From: Chloroflexota bacterium
GTDB taxonomy: Bacteria; Chloroflexota; Limnocylindria; Limnocylindrales; CSP1-4
Direction: 5' to 3'
NCBI GenBank assembly: GCA_027364875.1
Contig: DAHXON010000027.1
Location: forward strand, 1-37,048
Length of the DNA: 37,048 nucleotides
The notes under the pieces were generated by a model. The model was not told the origin of the DNA. It was given only the letters and a program-made list of their open reading frames with translations, and did not search any database. The position numbers and the translations under genes are program-made. This document shows, one piece after another, positions 1 to 9,294 of this stretch (positions within the stretch are counted from its first letter, which is position 1; each line of letters opens with the position of its first letter).

Positions 1-1
1 C

Positions 2-610
2 TCCACACCCGTCCCGAGCCCGACGCCCACCCCAACCGCGACGTCGTCGGGGTCGCTGCCGGCGCCCTGGCTCGACGCGGACGTCGGCTCGACAACGCCC
101 GCCGGCTCGGCTTCCAACAGCGGCGGCGTCTTCACCGTGAAGGGTTCCGGTGCCGACATCTGGGGCACTCTCGACCAGTTCCACTACGTCTATCAGCCGG
201 TGACCGGCGACGGATCGATCGTGGCCCGTGTCACGTCCCAGTCGAACACCGGCAGCTCGAACAGCAAAGCCGGTGTCATCTGGAAGGCATCGACCGCCGC
301 CGGCTCGGATTACATCCTGATCGCGGCCGGACCGACCGGAACGGTGAAGGTCCAGTACAACTTCAACACCGATGCCGGCTCGTCCACTTCCTACGCCTTA
401 CCGAACATCTGGATGAAGCTCACACGCACGTCCGCAGGCTTCAGCGCGTATCTGAGCTCCGACGGCGTGAACTGGTCGGCGTTAGCCGTCAACGAGACAG
501 TGACCGGCATCCCGCCGAACGCGACCGTCGGAATCTTCGAGTGCTCACATAAATCGGGAGTGCTCGGCACGGCCACGTTCGACTCACTCAACTTCGCGAC
601 GGCGCCCTAG
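2..610 (+). CDS. C-terminal part of a secreted protein with Pro/Thr linker and a concanavalin-like/DUF1349-type domain (5' truncated by window edge)
   Basis: Frame open from base 2 (STPVPSPTPTPTATSSGSLPAPWLDADVGSTTPAGSAS...) into FHYVYQPVTGDGSIVARVTSQ...AGVIWKAS...; stop TAG at 608-610. Confidence 0.7.
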   Translation, partial: STPVPSPTPTPTATSSGSLPAPWLDADVGSTTPAGSASNSGGVFTVKGSGADIWGTLDQFHYVYQPVTGDGSIVARVTSQSNTGSSNSKAGVIWKASTAAGSDYILIAAGPTGTVKVQYNFNTDAGSSTSYALPNIWMKLTRTSAGFSAYLSSDGVNWSALAVNETVTGIPPNATVGIFECSHKSGVLGTATFDSLNFATAP

Positions 611-708
611 CGGCGAAGCCCTCTGAAGAGAAAGGAGAGCAACCATCGAGAGAAGCCAAAGGAAGAACGCCAGCTGTTGATTGGTTTTCGTGCATCTATG
701 GAGGAGGC

Positions 709-1209
709 ATGAAGAAGCTCGGAATTGCGTCGATCGCGGTCGCCGGCCTATTGCTGATGAGCGCGGTCCCCGCATTGGCCGACAACAGTCCAAACGTTGA
801 CACCATCAAGGTCTGGGCCAGCCTGGACGCACAGAACAACGTCGTGATCAACGGATCCTTCACCGTGGACAACGGTATGCAGGGTCCCGTGAAGCTGGAT
901 CTGCTCGGCAACAAGTCGGGCTGGCATGACACCGGGCTCATGACCACGGTCAACCTGGTCAAGGGTCAGACGCTCTACCAGTTCAGCTTTGACACGAAGT
1001 TCGACGTCCACCACTACAAGGACTACCGCGTCGTCAGCGATGACGGCAAGAAGTCCCGCACCATCGATATCGATGAAGGCGGCTTCCGAGTTCCGGAGGC
1101 GCCATCTTCGAGCATGCTGCTGCTCGGAGCGCTTCCGGTTCTGGGAATCGTGGCCGCGCGCCTCACCGGCGCACGGATTCCACGACCCAGCTGGCGGCGA
1201 GTCGCGTAG
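709..1209 (+). CDS. Secreted protein with N-terminal signal peptide and C-terminal PEP-CTERM-like sorting signal (VPEAPSSSMLLLGALPVLGIVAARLTGARIPRPSWRR)
   Basis: RBS GGAGGA just before ATG; MKKLGIASIAVAGLLLMSAVPALA signal; PEAP motif + TM helix + Arg-rich tail at C-terminus; adjacent to exosortase. Confidence 0.75.
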   Translation: MKKLGIASIAVAGLLLMSAVPALADNSPNVDTIKVWASLDAQNNVVINGSFTVDNGMQGPVKLDLLGNKSGWHDTGLMTTVNLVKGQTLYQFSFDTKFDVHHYKDYRVVSDDGKKSRTIDIDEGGFRVPEAPSSSMLLLGALPVLGIVAARLTGARIPRPSWRRVA

Positions 1210-1296
1210 CCGATAACGAGAACATCCCAATGGTTGGACGCTCCGTGCGTTGGGACGGCGTACGGAGCGAGCCGACCTCGCGCTCAAGAGGACCCG

Positions 1297-3000
1297 ATGG
1301 AACTGCCAGCGCACAGAAATTCGAAGGTCGCCCGGTCGAGTACGGAATCGTCGCCGGCCGATCCGCCGACGGCGCTGCGGAGCTTCGCAGCCGCGCTCGT
1401 CGAGCGATTCCCGATCCGCGCTACCGCGGTCGTCGCCGCCGTGGCCATCGCCTACAACTACTCGTTGGAGACGCTGGTCCGCGGCCTCGATCTCCAAACG
1501 CCGCTGGCGTATCTCGCGCTCGTGCCGCCCATCGCGGTCCTTCTTGGTGCGGCCAACTTCCGGCTGCAGCCCAACCTGCCCGCCATTCACGACCGGCAGG
1601 TCGACTGGATCGTCGGGCTCCTGCTCATCGGCATCGCGGCTGCTTTCACGGTGCTGCTGCCGTCCGCCTATTCCGCCGAGTACTGGCTCCGCCGCTTTGA
1701 CATGCTCGGCCTGCCGTTCTTTGCCGCGGGCGTGATCTCCCTGGTGTACGGCGTTCGCCGGCTGTGGGCCATGCGCTGGGCCGTCGCGTTCCTGCTGCTC
1801 GCGTGGCCCGATCCGTACGTATCGGCCCTGGCCTCGCTCATCGGTGCTTCGACGGACGCCGCTCTCACGGCCGTCACCGCGACGCTCGTCGTGCTGCCAT
1901 TCGGTCATCCGCTCGGCAACGGCGTGTTCCTGATCGACAACGCCTCCGGCCCGTTCAGTCTGGCCGTGAGCTCGGCCTGCAGTGGCGTCAACAGCCTCGT
2001 CGGCTTCCTGATCGTGGGTGCGGCGCTCAACACGGTATTCCGCGGCGGCCTGCTGCGAAGGCTCGCCTGGCTCGCGACCGGCCTGATCGTCGTCGGCGCG
2101 CTGAACGTGTTTCGGATCGACCTCATCTTCGTGGCGGGCTGGCTCCTCGGCGAACCGTTCGCCATCGACGTGCTACACCCTGTGGCCGGCGTGATCGTCT
2201 TCGGCGTGGGGGCGCTCGCGATGCTCGCGATGGCGCCATTCTTCGGACTCGAGATTCCGAGACCCGAACCAGTGCGCAGAGCCATCACGGACCAGGTCCA
2301 ACACAGAGCAAACATTCGGCCGTCGCACCAGGTCCTTCGTCCCGCGGCCGCCATCGGTGCAAGCCTGCTGCTCGCGATAGGCATGGGTCTTCCGAACTCG
2401 GCATTCGCGAGCTACGACTCGTTGATCAACGCATTTGGCACGCCCACGCTCGGCACCATCGACCCGGCCACAATCTCCGTGACGGGCTGGCAGGCGTCGA
2501 AGCCCAGTGATTTCGGCCAGGCGACGCAGTATTTCGGCCCGAACGGTACGTGGGAGCGGATCGCCTTCGCGGCCGCGGCGCCTCCGCCAAACACGCCCTC
2601 GACGGTCTATCTCGATGTGATCCGGACTGACGATTCCGGGACGCTGGCGGCCTATGGCGTGGAGGCCTGCTACGACTTCCACGGCTTCGCGCAGGTCGAC
2701 TCGGCAACGGCGGACGTAGGGGCGGGCGTGGTCGCGAAGGTTGCCAGCTACCGAAGCCCGATCGGGGGCACGGATTGGTCGATCCTGTGGTGGGAGTGGC
2801 CCTACAACGCCGGCGGCCAAACGAGATTCGAGCGCATCGTCCTGCTCGCCCCACTCGCCGAGGCGGACCAGCCGGGGGGCGTGACCACGACCGAGACATT
2901 TGCCGCGAGCCGAACGACCCTGATCGGTCTCGCCCGGGCCGTCACAGCCGAAGCGATTCGGTACCTCGCGCCGACTCCCGACCCGGCGAGCCAGGAGTAG
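1297..3000 (+). CDS. Exosortase/archaeosortase family protein with C-terminal extracytoplasmic extension (possibly EpsI-like)
   Basis: Multi-TM protein with SSACSGVNSL (Cys), GALNVFRIDL (Arg) and LHPVAG (His) motifs of exosortases; start chosen at ATG 1297. Confidence 0.85.
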   Translation: MELPAHRNSKVARSSTESSPADPPTALRSFAAALVERFPIRATAVVAAVAIAYNYSLETLVRGLDLQTPLAYLALVPPIAVLLGAANFRLQPNLPAIHDRQVDWIVGLLLIGIAAAFTVLLPSAYSAEYWLRRFDMLGLPFFAAGVISLVYGVRRLWAMRWAVAFLLLAWPDPYVSALASLIGASTDAALTAVTATLVVLPFGHPLGNGVFLIDNASGPFSLAVSSACSGVNSLVGFLIVGAALNTVFRGGLLRRLAWLATGLIVVGALNVFRIDLIFVAGWLLGEPFAIDVLHPVAGVIVFGVGALAMLAMAPFFGLEIPRPEPVRRAITDQVQHRANIRPSHQVLRPAAAIGASLLLAIGMGLPNSAFASYDSLINAFGTPTLGTIDPATISVTGWQASKPSDFGQATQYFGPNGTWERIAFAAAAPPPNTPSTVYLDVIRTDDSGTLAAYGVEACYDFHGFAQVDSATADVGAGVVAKVASYRSPIGGTDWSILWWEWPYNAGGQTRFERIVLLAPLAEADQPGGVTTTETFAASRTTLIGLARAVTAEAIRYLAPTPDPASQE

Positions 3001-3007
3001 ACCAGCC

Positions 3008-4420
3008 ATGACTCCAACTCTGACGACCGCCAATGTGGGGCTCGAACCCTGGGCCGACGAATCCGCCTCGCGGACCTTGACCCGGCCGCAGCAGGTCGCG
3101 GGCCTGGGCGTCGCCGCCGCCATGTTGGTCTCGCTGCTGGTGTGGCCGCTCGCGACGGGCATTCTCCTGATCGCCGCGGCCACCTTGGCCTATCTGCTCG
3201 CGCTCATCTACCGGCTCATGTCCTTCTGGCTCGCGATCCGGCGGCCGGAGCTGATCCACGTAACGGACGAAGAGGCGCGGGCCGTGCCCGTCCGCCGTTT
3301 GCCGGTCTACACGGTCCTCGTGCCGGCCTATCGCGAGCCGTCGGTGATTGCCCAGCTGATCGATCGGCTGCGGGCGATGGAGTATCCCAGGAGCCGGCTC
3401 GACATCCGCCTCCTGCTCGAAGAGGACGATGAGGAGACGATCGCGGCGGCCCGTGCCGTTCAGATGGGCCCCGAGTTCACGGTCGTGATCGTTCCCCACG
3501 GCATCCCCAAGACGAAACCGAAGGCCTGCAACTATGGCCTCGTCGGGGCGCGAGGAGAGATCGTCACCGTCTACGACGCGGAGGACCGCCCCGACCCGCT
3601 GCAGCTTCGGCGGGCCGTTGTGGCGTTCGAGCGGGCGGACCCCTCGGTCGCCTGTCTGCAGGCGAAGCTTTCCTACTACAACGCGGGCCAGAACATGCTC
3701 ACGCGCTGGTTCACGATCGAATACGGCATGTGGTTCTCGAGCCTCCTTCCGGGTCTGGTTTCGCAGCGGGGCCCGTTGCCGCTCGGCGGGACTTCCAACC
3801 ACTTTCGAGCCGACATACTTCGCCAGGTTCGAGGCTGGGATCCCTACAACGTGACCGAGGACGCGGATCTCGGCATCCGTCTGGCCCGGCGGGGATTTCA
3901 GACGCGCGTGCTCGACAGTACGACCCTCGAAGAGGCGAACAGCGACGTCATCAACTGGATCAAGCAGCGATCGCGCTGGTACAAGGGTTACATGCAGACG
4001 TGGCTCGTCCACGCCCGACATCCCCGCACGCTTCGGCGCGAGCTGGGCTGGCGCGGCTTCCTGGGCTTCAACCTGTTCATTGCGGGCACGCCATTGCTCG
4101 CGCTCGTGAACCCGCTGTTCTGGGCGATGACCGCGCTCTGGTTCCTCGTCCACCCGCCGGTCGTGCTGCAGCTGTTCCCGGCGTGGCTCTACTACCTGGG
4201 TCTGTTCGTGATGATCGTCGGAAACATGTCGCTCTTCTACAGCTGGCTCGTGAGCGCGAGGCTCGTTGGCTGCCGCGATCTGGTCGTCGCGTCTCTGCTC
4301 GTGCCCATCTACTGGGCACTCATGTCATTGGCGGTCACCAAGGCGGTCGTTCAGCTCGTTTCGGCTCCGTCGTTCTGGGAGAAGACCGTTCACGGACTCG
4401 ACAAGCCCGAGACGGTCTAG
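3008..4420 (+). CDS. Membrane glycosyltransferase family 2
   Basis: TVLVPAYREPSVI, YDAEDRPDP, TEDADLGIRLARRG, QRSRWYKGYMQTW (QxxRW) motifs plus N- and C-terminal TM helices. Confidence 0.88.
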   Translation: MTPTLTTANVGLEPWADESASRTLTRPQQVAGLGVAAAMLVSLLVWPLATGILLIAAATLAYLLALIYRLMSFWLAIRRPELIHVTDEEARAVPVRRLPVYTVLVPAYREPSVIAQLIDRLRAMEYPRSRLDIRLLLEEDDEETIAAARAVQMGPEFTVVIVPHGIPKTKPKACNYGLVGARGEIVTVYDAEDRPDPLQLRRAVVAFERADPSVACLQAKLSYYNAGQNMLTRWFTIEYGMWFSSLLPGLVSQRGPLPLGGTSNHFRADILRQVRGWDPYNVTEDADLGIRLARRGFQTRVLDSTTLEEANSDVINWIKQRSRWYKGYMQTWLVHARHPRTLRRELGWRGFLGFNLFIAGTPLLALVNPLFWAMTALWFLVHPPVVLQLFPAWLYYLGLFVMIVGNMSLFYSWLVSARLVGCRDLVVASLLVPIYWALMSLAVTKAVVQLVSAPSFWEKTVHGLDKPETV

Positions 4421-4423
4421 CTG

Positions 4424-4822
4424 TCAGGTACTTGGCCTCGGATGCGAGGGCTGGTACAGCGATAGCTGGGCGCCGCCGGGCATCGTCATCAGCGCGATGC
4501 GGCCCCAGCGTTGCTCCCGGACCGGTCCGAATGTTGCGCCGGCGGTGGTCAGCCTGGCCATCGTCGCCGACAGGTCCTCACACATCAGGTAAAGCTCCTG
4601 GCTGGCATCGGCCGCCGGGTGGACCGCAACCTCGTCCGGCGGGAGGGCGAAGATCAGCCAACCTTCCCCGGCATCCACCGACGAGAGGCCCAGAGAGTCG
4701 CGCAGAAACTCCCGCGTTGCCTCTGCCGCCGGGGTGAACAAGATCACGTGTGCGCCGCTAATCACTCGACTCTCCCATGCCAGGGACCCGCTGGTGACGA
4801 TCCTGGCAATCGATGAAATCAC
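4424..4822 (-). CDS. VOC family (glyoxalase/bleomycin-resistance-like) protein
   Basis: AHVILFTPAAEATREFLRDSLGLSSVDAGEGWLIFALPPDEVAVHP...GRIALMTMPGGAQLSLYQP; start may be GTG at 4765. Confidence 0.75.
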   Translation of the reverse strand: MISSIARIVTSGSLAWESRVISGAHVILFTPAAEATREFLRDSLGLSSVDAGEGWLIFALPPDEVAVHPAADASQELYLMCEDLSATMARLTTAGATFGPVREQRWGRIALMTMPGGAQLSLYQPSHPRPST

Positions 4823-5025
4823 GGCCCACCGGATGGATCGGACGGCGGCGTGCGCGGCTGCGTCGTCCCGTCCTGCGCCCGGCCCAAGAAACGCCCGATC
4901 CGACCGGCCGCGATCGGAGTCTTATCCGCAGGTACCGGCCCCGACAACGGCGAACCCAGAAACGTCGCCGAATTCCGGGCCACGCTGCTTGACAAAAATG
5001 AAGCTTCTTCTAAAGGAGCATGCCG

Positions 5026-6390
5026 ATGAATCGCCGCTCCGGCTTAGTCCTTGCAGCCATGGCGCTCTGTGTCGCGGCTTGCGGCTCGGGGTCGAGCCAG
5101 GCCACGTCCGCCAGCAGCTTCAGCACCGCATCGGTCGGAAAGGCTTTCGTCTCGGCCCTCGCGCGTGGTGACTTCGCGGCCGCCGAAGGCATGGAGGACG
5201 GGCAGATGCGTGCGGCCGCCCCGGCCGCCCACCTCTCGTCGATCTGGCAGGGTTTCGTCCGCCAGTACGGGACATTCGACTCGGTCGGGGCCGTCGCTAC
5301 CTCGTCCGACCCGCCCAACACGATCGCGATCGTCTCGACCCAGTTCGCCAGGTACCTTGTCGGCCTGAGAGTCACAGTTGACCGTTCCGGTGAGGTGGCA
5401 GGGCTGTTCGTCAACAGCGCCGTCGCCGCTGGCCCCTCTGCCTCCGGCTCCATCCCACCCGCCTCGTACGTCCGACCCGGCTCGTTCACGGAGACGGACG
5501 TGACCGTCGGCGCCTCCCCATGGGCCCTGCCCGGCACGCTCACGATGCCGACCGGCCCCGGTCCGTTCCCGGCGGTGGTGCTCGTGGCCGGCTCCGGACC
5601 CGCGGACCGCAACGAGAGCTATGGGCCGAACGCGCCGTTCCGTGACCTCGCCTGGGGCCTGGTCTCGAACGGCATCGCGGTCCTGCGCTACGACAAGCGC
5701 ACCCTGGTCTACGCCAGGCAAATAGCCGCCGATGAGTCGAGCCTGACAGTTCGCCAGGAGACCACCGACGACGCCGTGGCCGCGATCGCCCTGCTGCGCG
5801 GAACCGCGAAAGTGGATCCGGCGCGCGTCTTTCTCGTCGGGCATAGCCTCGGTGCATACCTGGCTCCGCGCATTGCGGCCCAGATCCCGGGGCAGCTTCG
5901 AGGACTCGTGCTGCTCGAGGCGCCGAGCACCCCCTTGCCGGAACTGATCCTGGCCCAGGAGCGGTATCTGGCCTCGCTGCAGAGTCCGGGGCCCAGTGCC
6001 AGCGACCAGTTGACGACGCTCGCGGCAGAGGTGGCGCTGGCCGAGTCGGCCTCTTTGAGCCCTTCCACACCGGCGTCCGAGCTCCCGCTCGGGATCCCGG
6101 CCTCTTACTGGCTCGACCTTCGCTCATATGACCCGTTGACGACGGCCGCCGAGCTGGATCTCCCCATGTTGTTCTCACAGGGCGGCCGTGACTATCAGGT
6201 GCCCCCAAGCGAGCTGCAGGGTTGGGAGCACGCGCTCACGGACCGGTCGAACGTCACGTTCAAGACGTACCCATCCATGGACCATCTGCTGCTCGACGGC
6301 AGCGGACCCGCCACTCCCGCCGAGTACAGCATCCCAGGGCACGTCGACCCCCAACTCGTGGCCGACATCGCAGGCTGGATCAACCGGTAG
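5026..6390 (+). CDS. Lipoprotein alpha/beta hydrolase with N-terminal DUF3887-like domain
   Basis: Lipobox VAACGSG; VVLVAGSGPADRNESYG, GHSLGAYLAP nucleophile elbow; AAGGAG 8 nt before ATG 5026. Confidence 0.8.
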   Translation: MNRRSGLVLAAMALCVAACGSGSSQATSASSFSTASVGKAFVSALARGDFAAAEGMEDGQMRAAAPAAHLSSIWQGFVRQYGTFDSVGAVATSSDPPNTIAIVSTQFARYLVGLRVTVDRSGEVAGLFVNSAVAAGPSASGSIPPASYVRPGSFTETDVTVGASPWALPGTLTMPTGPGPFPAVVLVAGSGPADRNESYGPNAPFRDLAWGLVSNGIAVLRYDKRTLVYARQIAADESSLTVRQETTDDAVAAIALLRGTAKVDPARVFLVGHSLGAYLAPRIAAQIPGQLRGLVLLEAPSTPLPELILAQERYLASLQSPGPSASDQLTTLAAEVALAESASLSPSTPASELPLGIPASYWLDLRSYDPLTTAAELDLPMLFSQGGRDYQVPPSELQGWEHALTDRSNVTFKTYPSMDHLLLDGSGPATPAEYSIPGHVDPQLVADIAGWINR

Positions 6391-6479
6391 TCCTGATCCC
6401 GCCCGCGCGAAGCCACGAGCTACAGGCCCGCGGTGTTGACCCGACTACTTAGTTACCCATACCAAAGGCAAAAAGCACC

Positions 6480-6767
6480 ATGAACACTCGGATCGATGCC
6501 ATCTCCTCTTCGTTGACGATGCAGGCCGCAGCCGTTGCCAGCGCTCCCACGAAGAAAGGAGCCCCGGCCGGCGCTCCGGCCCCGGCCGCTGCTCCGGCCG
6601 CGCCGCAGGCGACCCCCGCGGCAAAGGTCCAGCTGACGTCCGTGCCTGCAAGCGTGGCCGCGGACGATCGGGCCACATACCTGCAGATCCTCAAGTCCAA
6701 CGGCGGGAATACGGCCGCCGCTCTCGCAGCGATCGCGGCTATCGAGGCAAAGGAAGCGAACGGGTAG
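6480..6767 (+). CDS. Small Ala/Pro-rich protein, unknown function
   Basis: 95-aa ORF with low-complexity APAAAPAAPQATPAAK segment and C-terminal DRATYLQILKSNGGNTAAALAAIAAIEAK. Confidence 0.5.
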   Translation: MNTRIDAISSSLTMQAAAVASAPTKKGAPAGAPAPAAAPAAPQATPAAKVQLTSVPASVAADDRATYLQILKSNGGNTAAALAAIAAIEAKEANG

Positions 6768-6776
6768 TCGCAGCCT

Positions 6777-6806
6777 GCTCGCAACGTCGCTTAGGGCGTT
6801 GCGGGC
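6777..6806. terminator. Hairpin between convergent genes (candidate bidirectional terminator)
   Basis: GCTCGCAACG-N10-CGTTGCGGGC: 10-bp stem (one G-U) between 3' ends of 6480..6767(+) and 6813..7592(-). Confidence 0.5.
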
Positions 6807-6812
6807 GACCGA

Positions 6813-7592
6813 TCACGCGGACGCGGGCGTCGCGTATCGCTTCACGTCGATCCGGCTCACCGTCAGGTAGACCACGAAGGCGAGGATCGCGAGCCCGAGG
6901 ACAAGGCTGACCTGGAGCTGGCCAATCCCGATGCCTCCGAGGTCAGGAGTGCGGCCGCTCCAATCGGCAAACGATGCTCCCACCGGCCGCGTGAGCACGT
7001 AGCCGATCCAGAAGCAAGCGATCGAGTTGGCTCCAAAGAAGCGATACGCGATCGCGGGCAGAACGAATAGCACCGCGAAGACGACCCCGGACAGAAAGTA
7101 GCCGAGGCCGAGCGTGCTCGCGGTCATGTCCCCGGTGGCGGTCCCGAGCGCGAACGTGGTGCCGACGGCGAGCCAGTAGAAGAACTCGCGATCGAGACTG
7201 TCGACGCTGTGGATCGAGAGCGTGCCCTCGACCAGGTACCAGGCGGCGAAGACGACGACCAGCGCAACCGCGAAGAAGGCGGCCGAAACGGCGTACGGAA
7301 TGCCGATGACGATGTGGAGGACGTCGGCGCACATCGTCCCGAAGAGGGCGACCATAAGAACCGCGAGCCAGTACGTGGGCGCGTAGTAGCGCCGCACGAG
7401 GAGGTGGATGAGCATCGCCACCCCGAAAGCGGCCGCGCCCAGCAGGACGGCAACGACGGGATCGATCGCGTGGACCAGATAGTCCGAGGTGGACTCGCCC
7501 ATTGCCGTGGTGAGCAACTTGACGATCCAGAAGAAGACCGTCAGCTCCGGAACGCGGCGCAGCCCGGGCCAGAGGTGTCGTCGGAGGGGCAT
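6813..7592 (-). CDS. COG4705-like multi-TM membrane protein
   Basis: VPELTVFFWIVKLLTTAMGESTSDYLV, GDMTAS, FWIGYVLTRPVGASFADW motifs. Confidence 0.75.
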   Translation of the reverse strand: MPLRRHLWPGLRRVPELTVFFWIVKLLTTAMGESTSDYLVHAIDPVVAVLLGAAAFGVAMLIHLLVRRYYAPTYWLAVLMVALFGTMCADVLHIVIGIPYAVSAAFFAVALVVVFAAWYLVEGTLSIHSVDSLDREFFYWLAVGTTFALGTATGDMTASTLGLGYFLSGVVFAVLFVLPAIAYRFFGANSIACFWIGYVLTRPVGASFADWSGRTPDLGGIGIGQLQVSLVLGLAILAFVVYLTVSRIDVKRYATPASA

Positions 7593-7921
7593 TGGCGCAG
7601 TCTAGCCAATCGAGTGTCGAGTCCCACGGCTCGGGGCTCGGGCGGTCCGGAGCCTCGTGTCATCCGCAACCGGCACTCCCTAGCGAGGCCGAACAGCGGG
7701 ACTGTGGCGAAGAAGATCGCGAGGCCGCCGCCGGCACCCGGAGCGCCGGGGCTGGTCGTAGAAACCGAGTCGCAGCCTGCGACCGTAAAGGCGATGCCTG
7801 AGGCGATAGCGATGAGTCGGCGACGCGAGCGCACTAAACGCCCTTCTCGGGCCACATGTGTGACCGCTGCTGTCAGCGGGGGACGGATGCCTGGCCGGGC
7901 TCCGGGCCGCAATCATGCCGT

Positions 7922-7936
7922 TATACTTGAGCGGTG
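7922..7936 (+). promoter_or_regulatory. Candidate -10 element (TATACT) giving leaderless transcript of the ArsR gene
   Basis: TATACT at 7922-7927, start codon GTG at 7934, i.e. at the expected transcription start. Confidence 0.45.
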
Positions 7937-8350
7937 GCTCAACTATTGACGGAAGACCGCTGCGAGGAGATGTGCCTCCATCCCGAGGCGGTCAGCCCCA
8001 TCCTCGCACGCCTGCTATCGCGGCCTCAGGCAGATGTCGCCGCTGCCTGGTTCGCGACACTTGCGGATCCCACCCGAGCGCGCATCCTCCATGCCCTGGC
8101 TCTCGCGCCTGAGCTGTGTGTGTGCGATCTGGCCCTCGCGCTCGACATGTCCGTTTCGGCCCTGTCGCACCAGCTCCGGTATCTGCGGGAACGCGACGTC
8201 GTGGCGCGCCGCAAGGACGGCCGCATCGCGTTCTACGCGCTGGCGGACCAACACGTCCGCCACGTCCTCGCGGATGCCCTGACTCACATCGCCGAAGGTC
8301 CGATGGTCGCCACACCCGAGGTTCCAGCCGAGGCGGTGCCGGTCGAATGA
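7934..8350 (+). CDS. ArsR/SmtB family metalloregulator
   Basis: FATLADPTRARILHALALAPELCVCDLALALDMSVSALSHQLRYLRERDVVARRKDGRIAFYAL, with ELCVCDLA metal-site motif. Confidence 0.9.
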   Translation: MAQLLTEDRCEEMCLHPEAVSPILARLLSRPQADVAAAWFATLADPTRARILHALALAPELCVCDLALALDMSVSALSHQLRYLRERDVVARRKDGRIAFYALADQHVRHVLADALTHIAEGPMVATPEVPAEAVPVE

Positions 8351-9237
8351 GCCACGGTCACAGCGCCGCGGGTCGGGATCGTCGCCGGCTCCTCGCCGTC
8401 TTCGGACTCTCGAGCTCTGTTCTTGTCGTCGAGATCGCTGGCGGGCTTGCGGCCAACAGCCTCGCTCTCCTCGCCGACGCGGCCCACGTCTTCGCCGACC
8501 TCGGAGGGATCGCCCTGGCGCTAGGTGCGATCTGGATTGCCTCGCGACCGGCAGGTAACGGGCGAACGTTCGGCCTGTATCGGGTCGAGATCCTCGCCGC
8601 GGCAGCAAACGCCGGGGTGCTCATCGCCCTCGCCTGCTTCATCTTGTTCCAGGCCTGGCAACGTCTCGCGAGCCCGCCGGAAGTGGAGTCGGGGTTGATG
8701 CTCGCCGTCGCGTTGGTCGCCTTTGCCGCCAACGCAGTTTCTCTCTACCTTCTTCGCGATGCGCAGGCACGCAGCCTCAACATGAGAGGCGCGTATCTCG
8801 AGGTCATGGGCGACCTGCTCGGCGCGATGTCCGTCGTCGTGGCTTCGGTGGTCATCGGGCTGACGGGCTTCCGAGCCGCCGACGCCATCGCCTCGGCGCT
8901 CATCGGGTTGCTGATCCTGCCCCGAACATGGAGTCTTCTTCGGGATGCGACGAACATCCTGCTGGAGGCGGCGCCAAAGGGCGTTGACCTCGCCCAGGTC
9001 CGGGGCCACATCTGCGCGGAGCCGGACGTACTCGACGTCCACGACCTCCACGCGTGGACGATCACATCGGGCATCAACGTCGTGTCGGCGCATGTTGTCA
9101 TCCGTCGCGACGCCGACGGCGGCGCTGTGCTCGACAGCCTCTGCCGCTGCCTGTCGGGCGACTTCGACATCGAGCATTCGACATTCCAGCTCGAACGCGA
9201 GGACCGTCGCAGGCTCGAGGAGCACGGCCACGCCTGA
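8347..9237 (+). CDS. Cation diffusion facilitator family transporter
   Basis: NSLALLADAAHVFADLGGIALAL, YLEVMGDLLGAM, C-terminal LHAWTITSG...; ATGA overlap with ArsR gene. Confidence 0.9.
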   Translation: MSHGHSAAGRDRRRLLAVFGLSSSVLVVEIAGGLAANSLALLADAAHVFADLGGIALALGAIWIASRPAGNGRTFGLYRVEILAAAANAGVLIALACFILFQAWQRLASPPEVESGLMLAVALVAFAANAVSLYLLRDAQARSLNMRGAYLEVMGDLLGAMSVVVASVVIGLTGFRAADAIASALIGLLILPRTWSLLRDATNILLEAAPKGVDLAQVRGHICAEPDVLDVHDLHAWTITSGINVVSAHVVIRRDADGGAVLDSLCRCLSGDFDIEHSTFQLEREDRRRLEEHGHA

Positions 9238-9294
9238 GCCAGGGCCGAGTGAGCGGCCTTGCGCGCCTGCGGCTTCTGGCCCAACCTTGCCGAG

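Noticed and set aside
748-1908. Long minus-strand ORF (386 aa) antisense to the PEP-CTERM-like gene and exosortase
   Set aside because: Arg/Gly/Asp-rich translation typical of antisense frames in high-GC DNA; the plus-strand genes have clear family motifs.
2942-4153. 403-aa minus-strand ORF
   Set aside because: Antisense to the glycosyltransferase; composition (HEPVDEREQIGQGGRGDQENARRERP) is typical antisense artefact.
7541-7912. Minus-strand ORF with MAIASGIAFTVAGCDS-like hydrophobic stretch upstream of the COG4705-like gene
   Set aside because: Partly overlaps the better-supported 6813..7592 gene and no family recognisable; a short lipoprotein is possible but not supportable.
9278-9290. 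CCCAACCTTGCC resembling the 11092 direct-repeat core before the response regulator
   Set aside because: Only a CCAA-N2-TTG match overlapping the start region; no second repeat half, likely chance.
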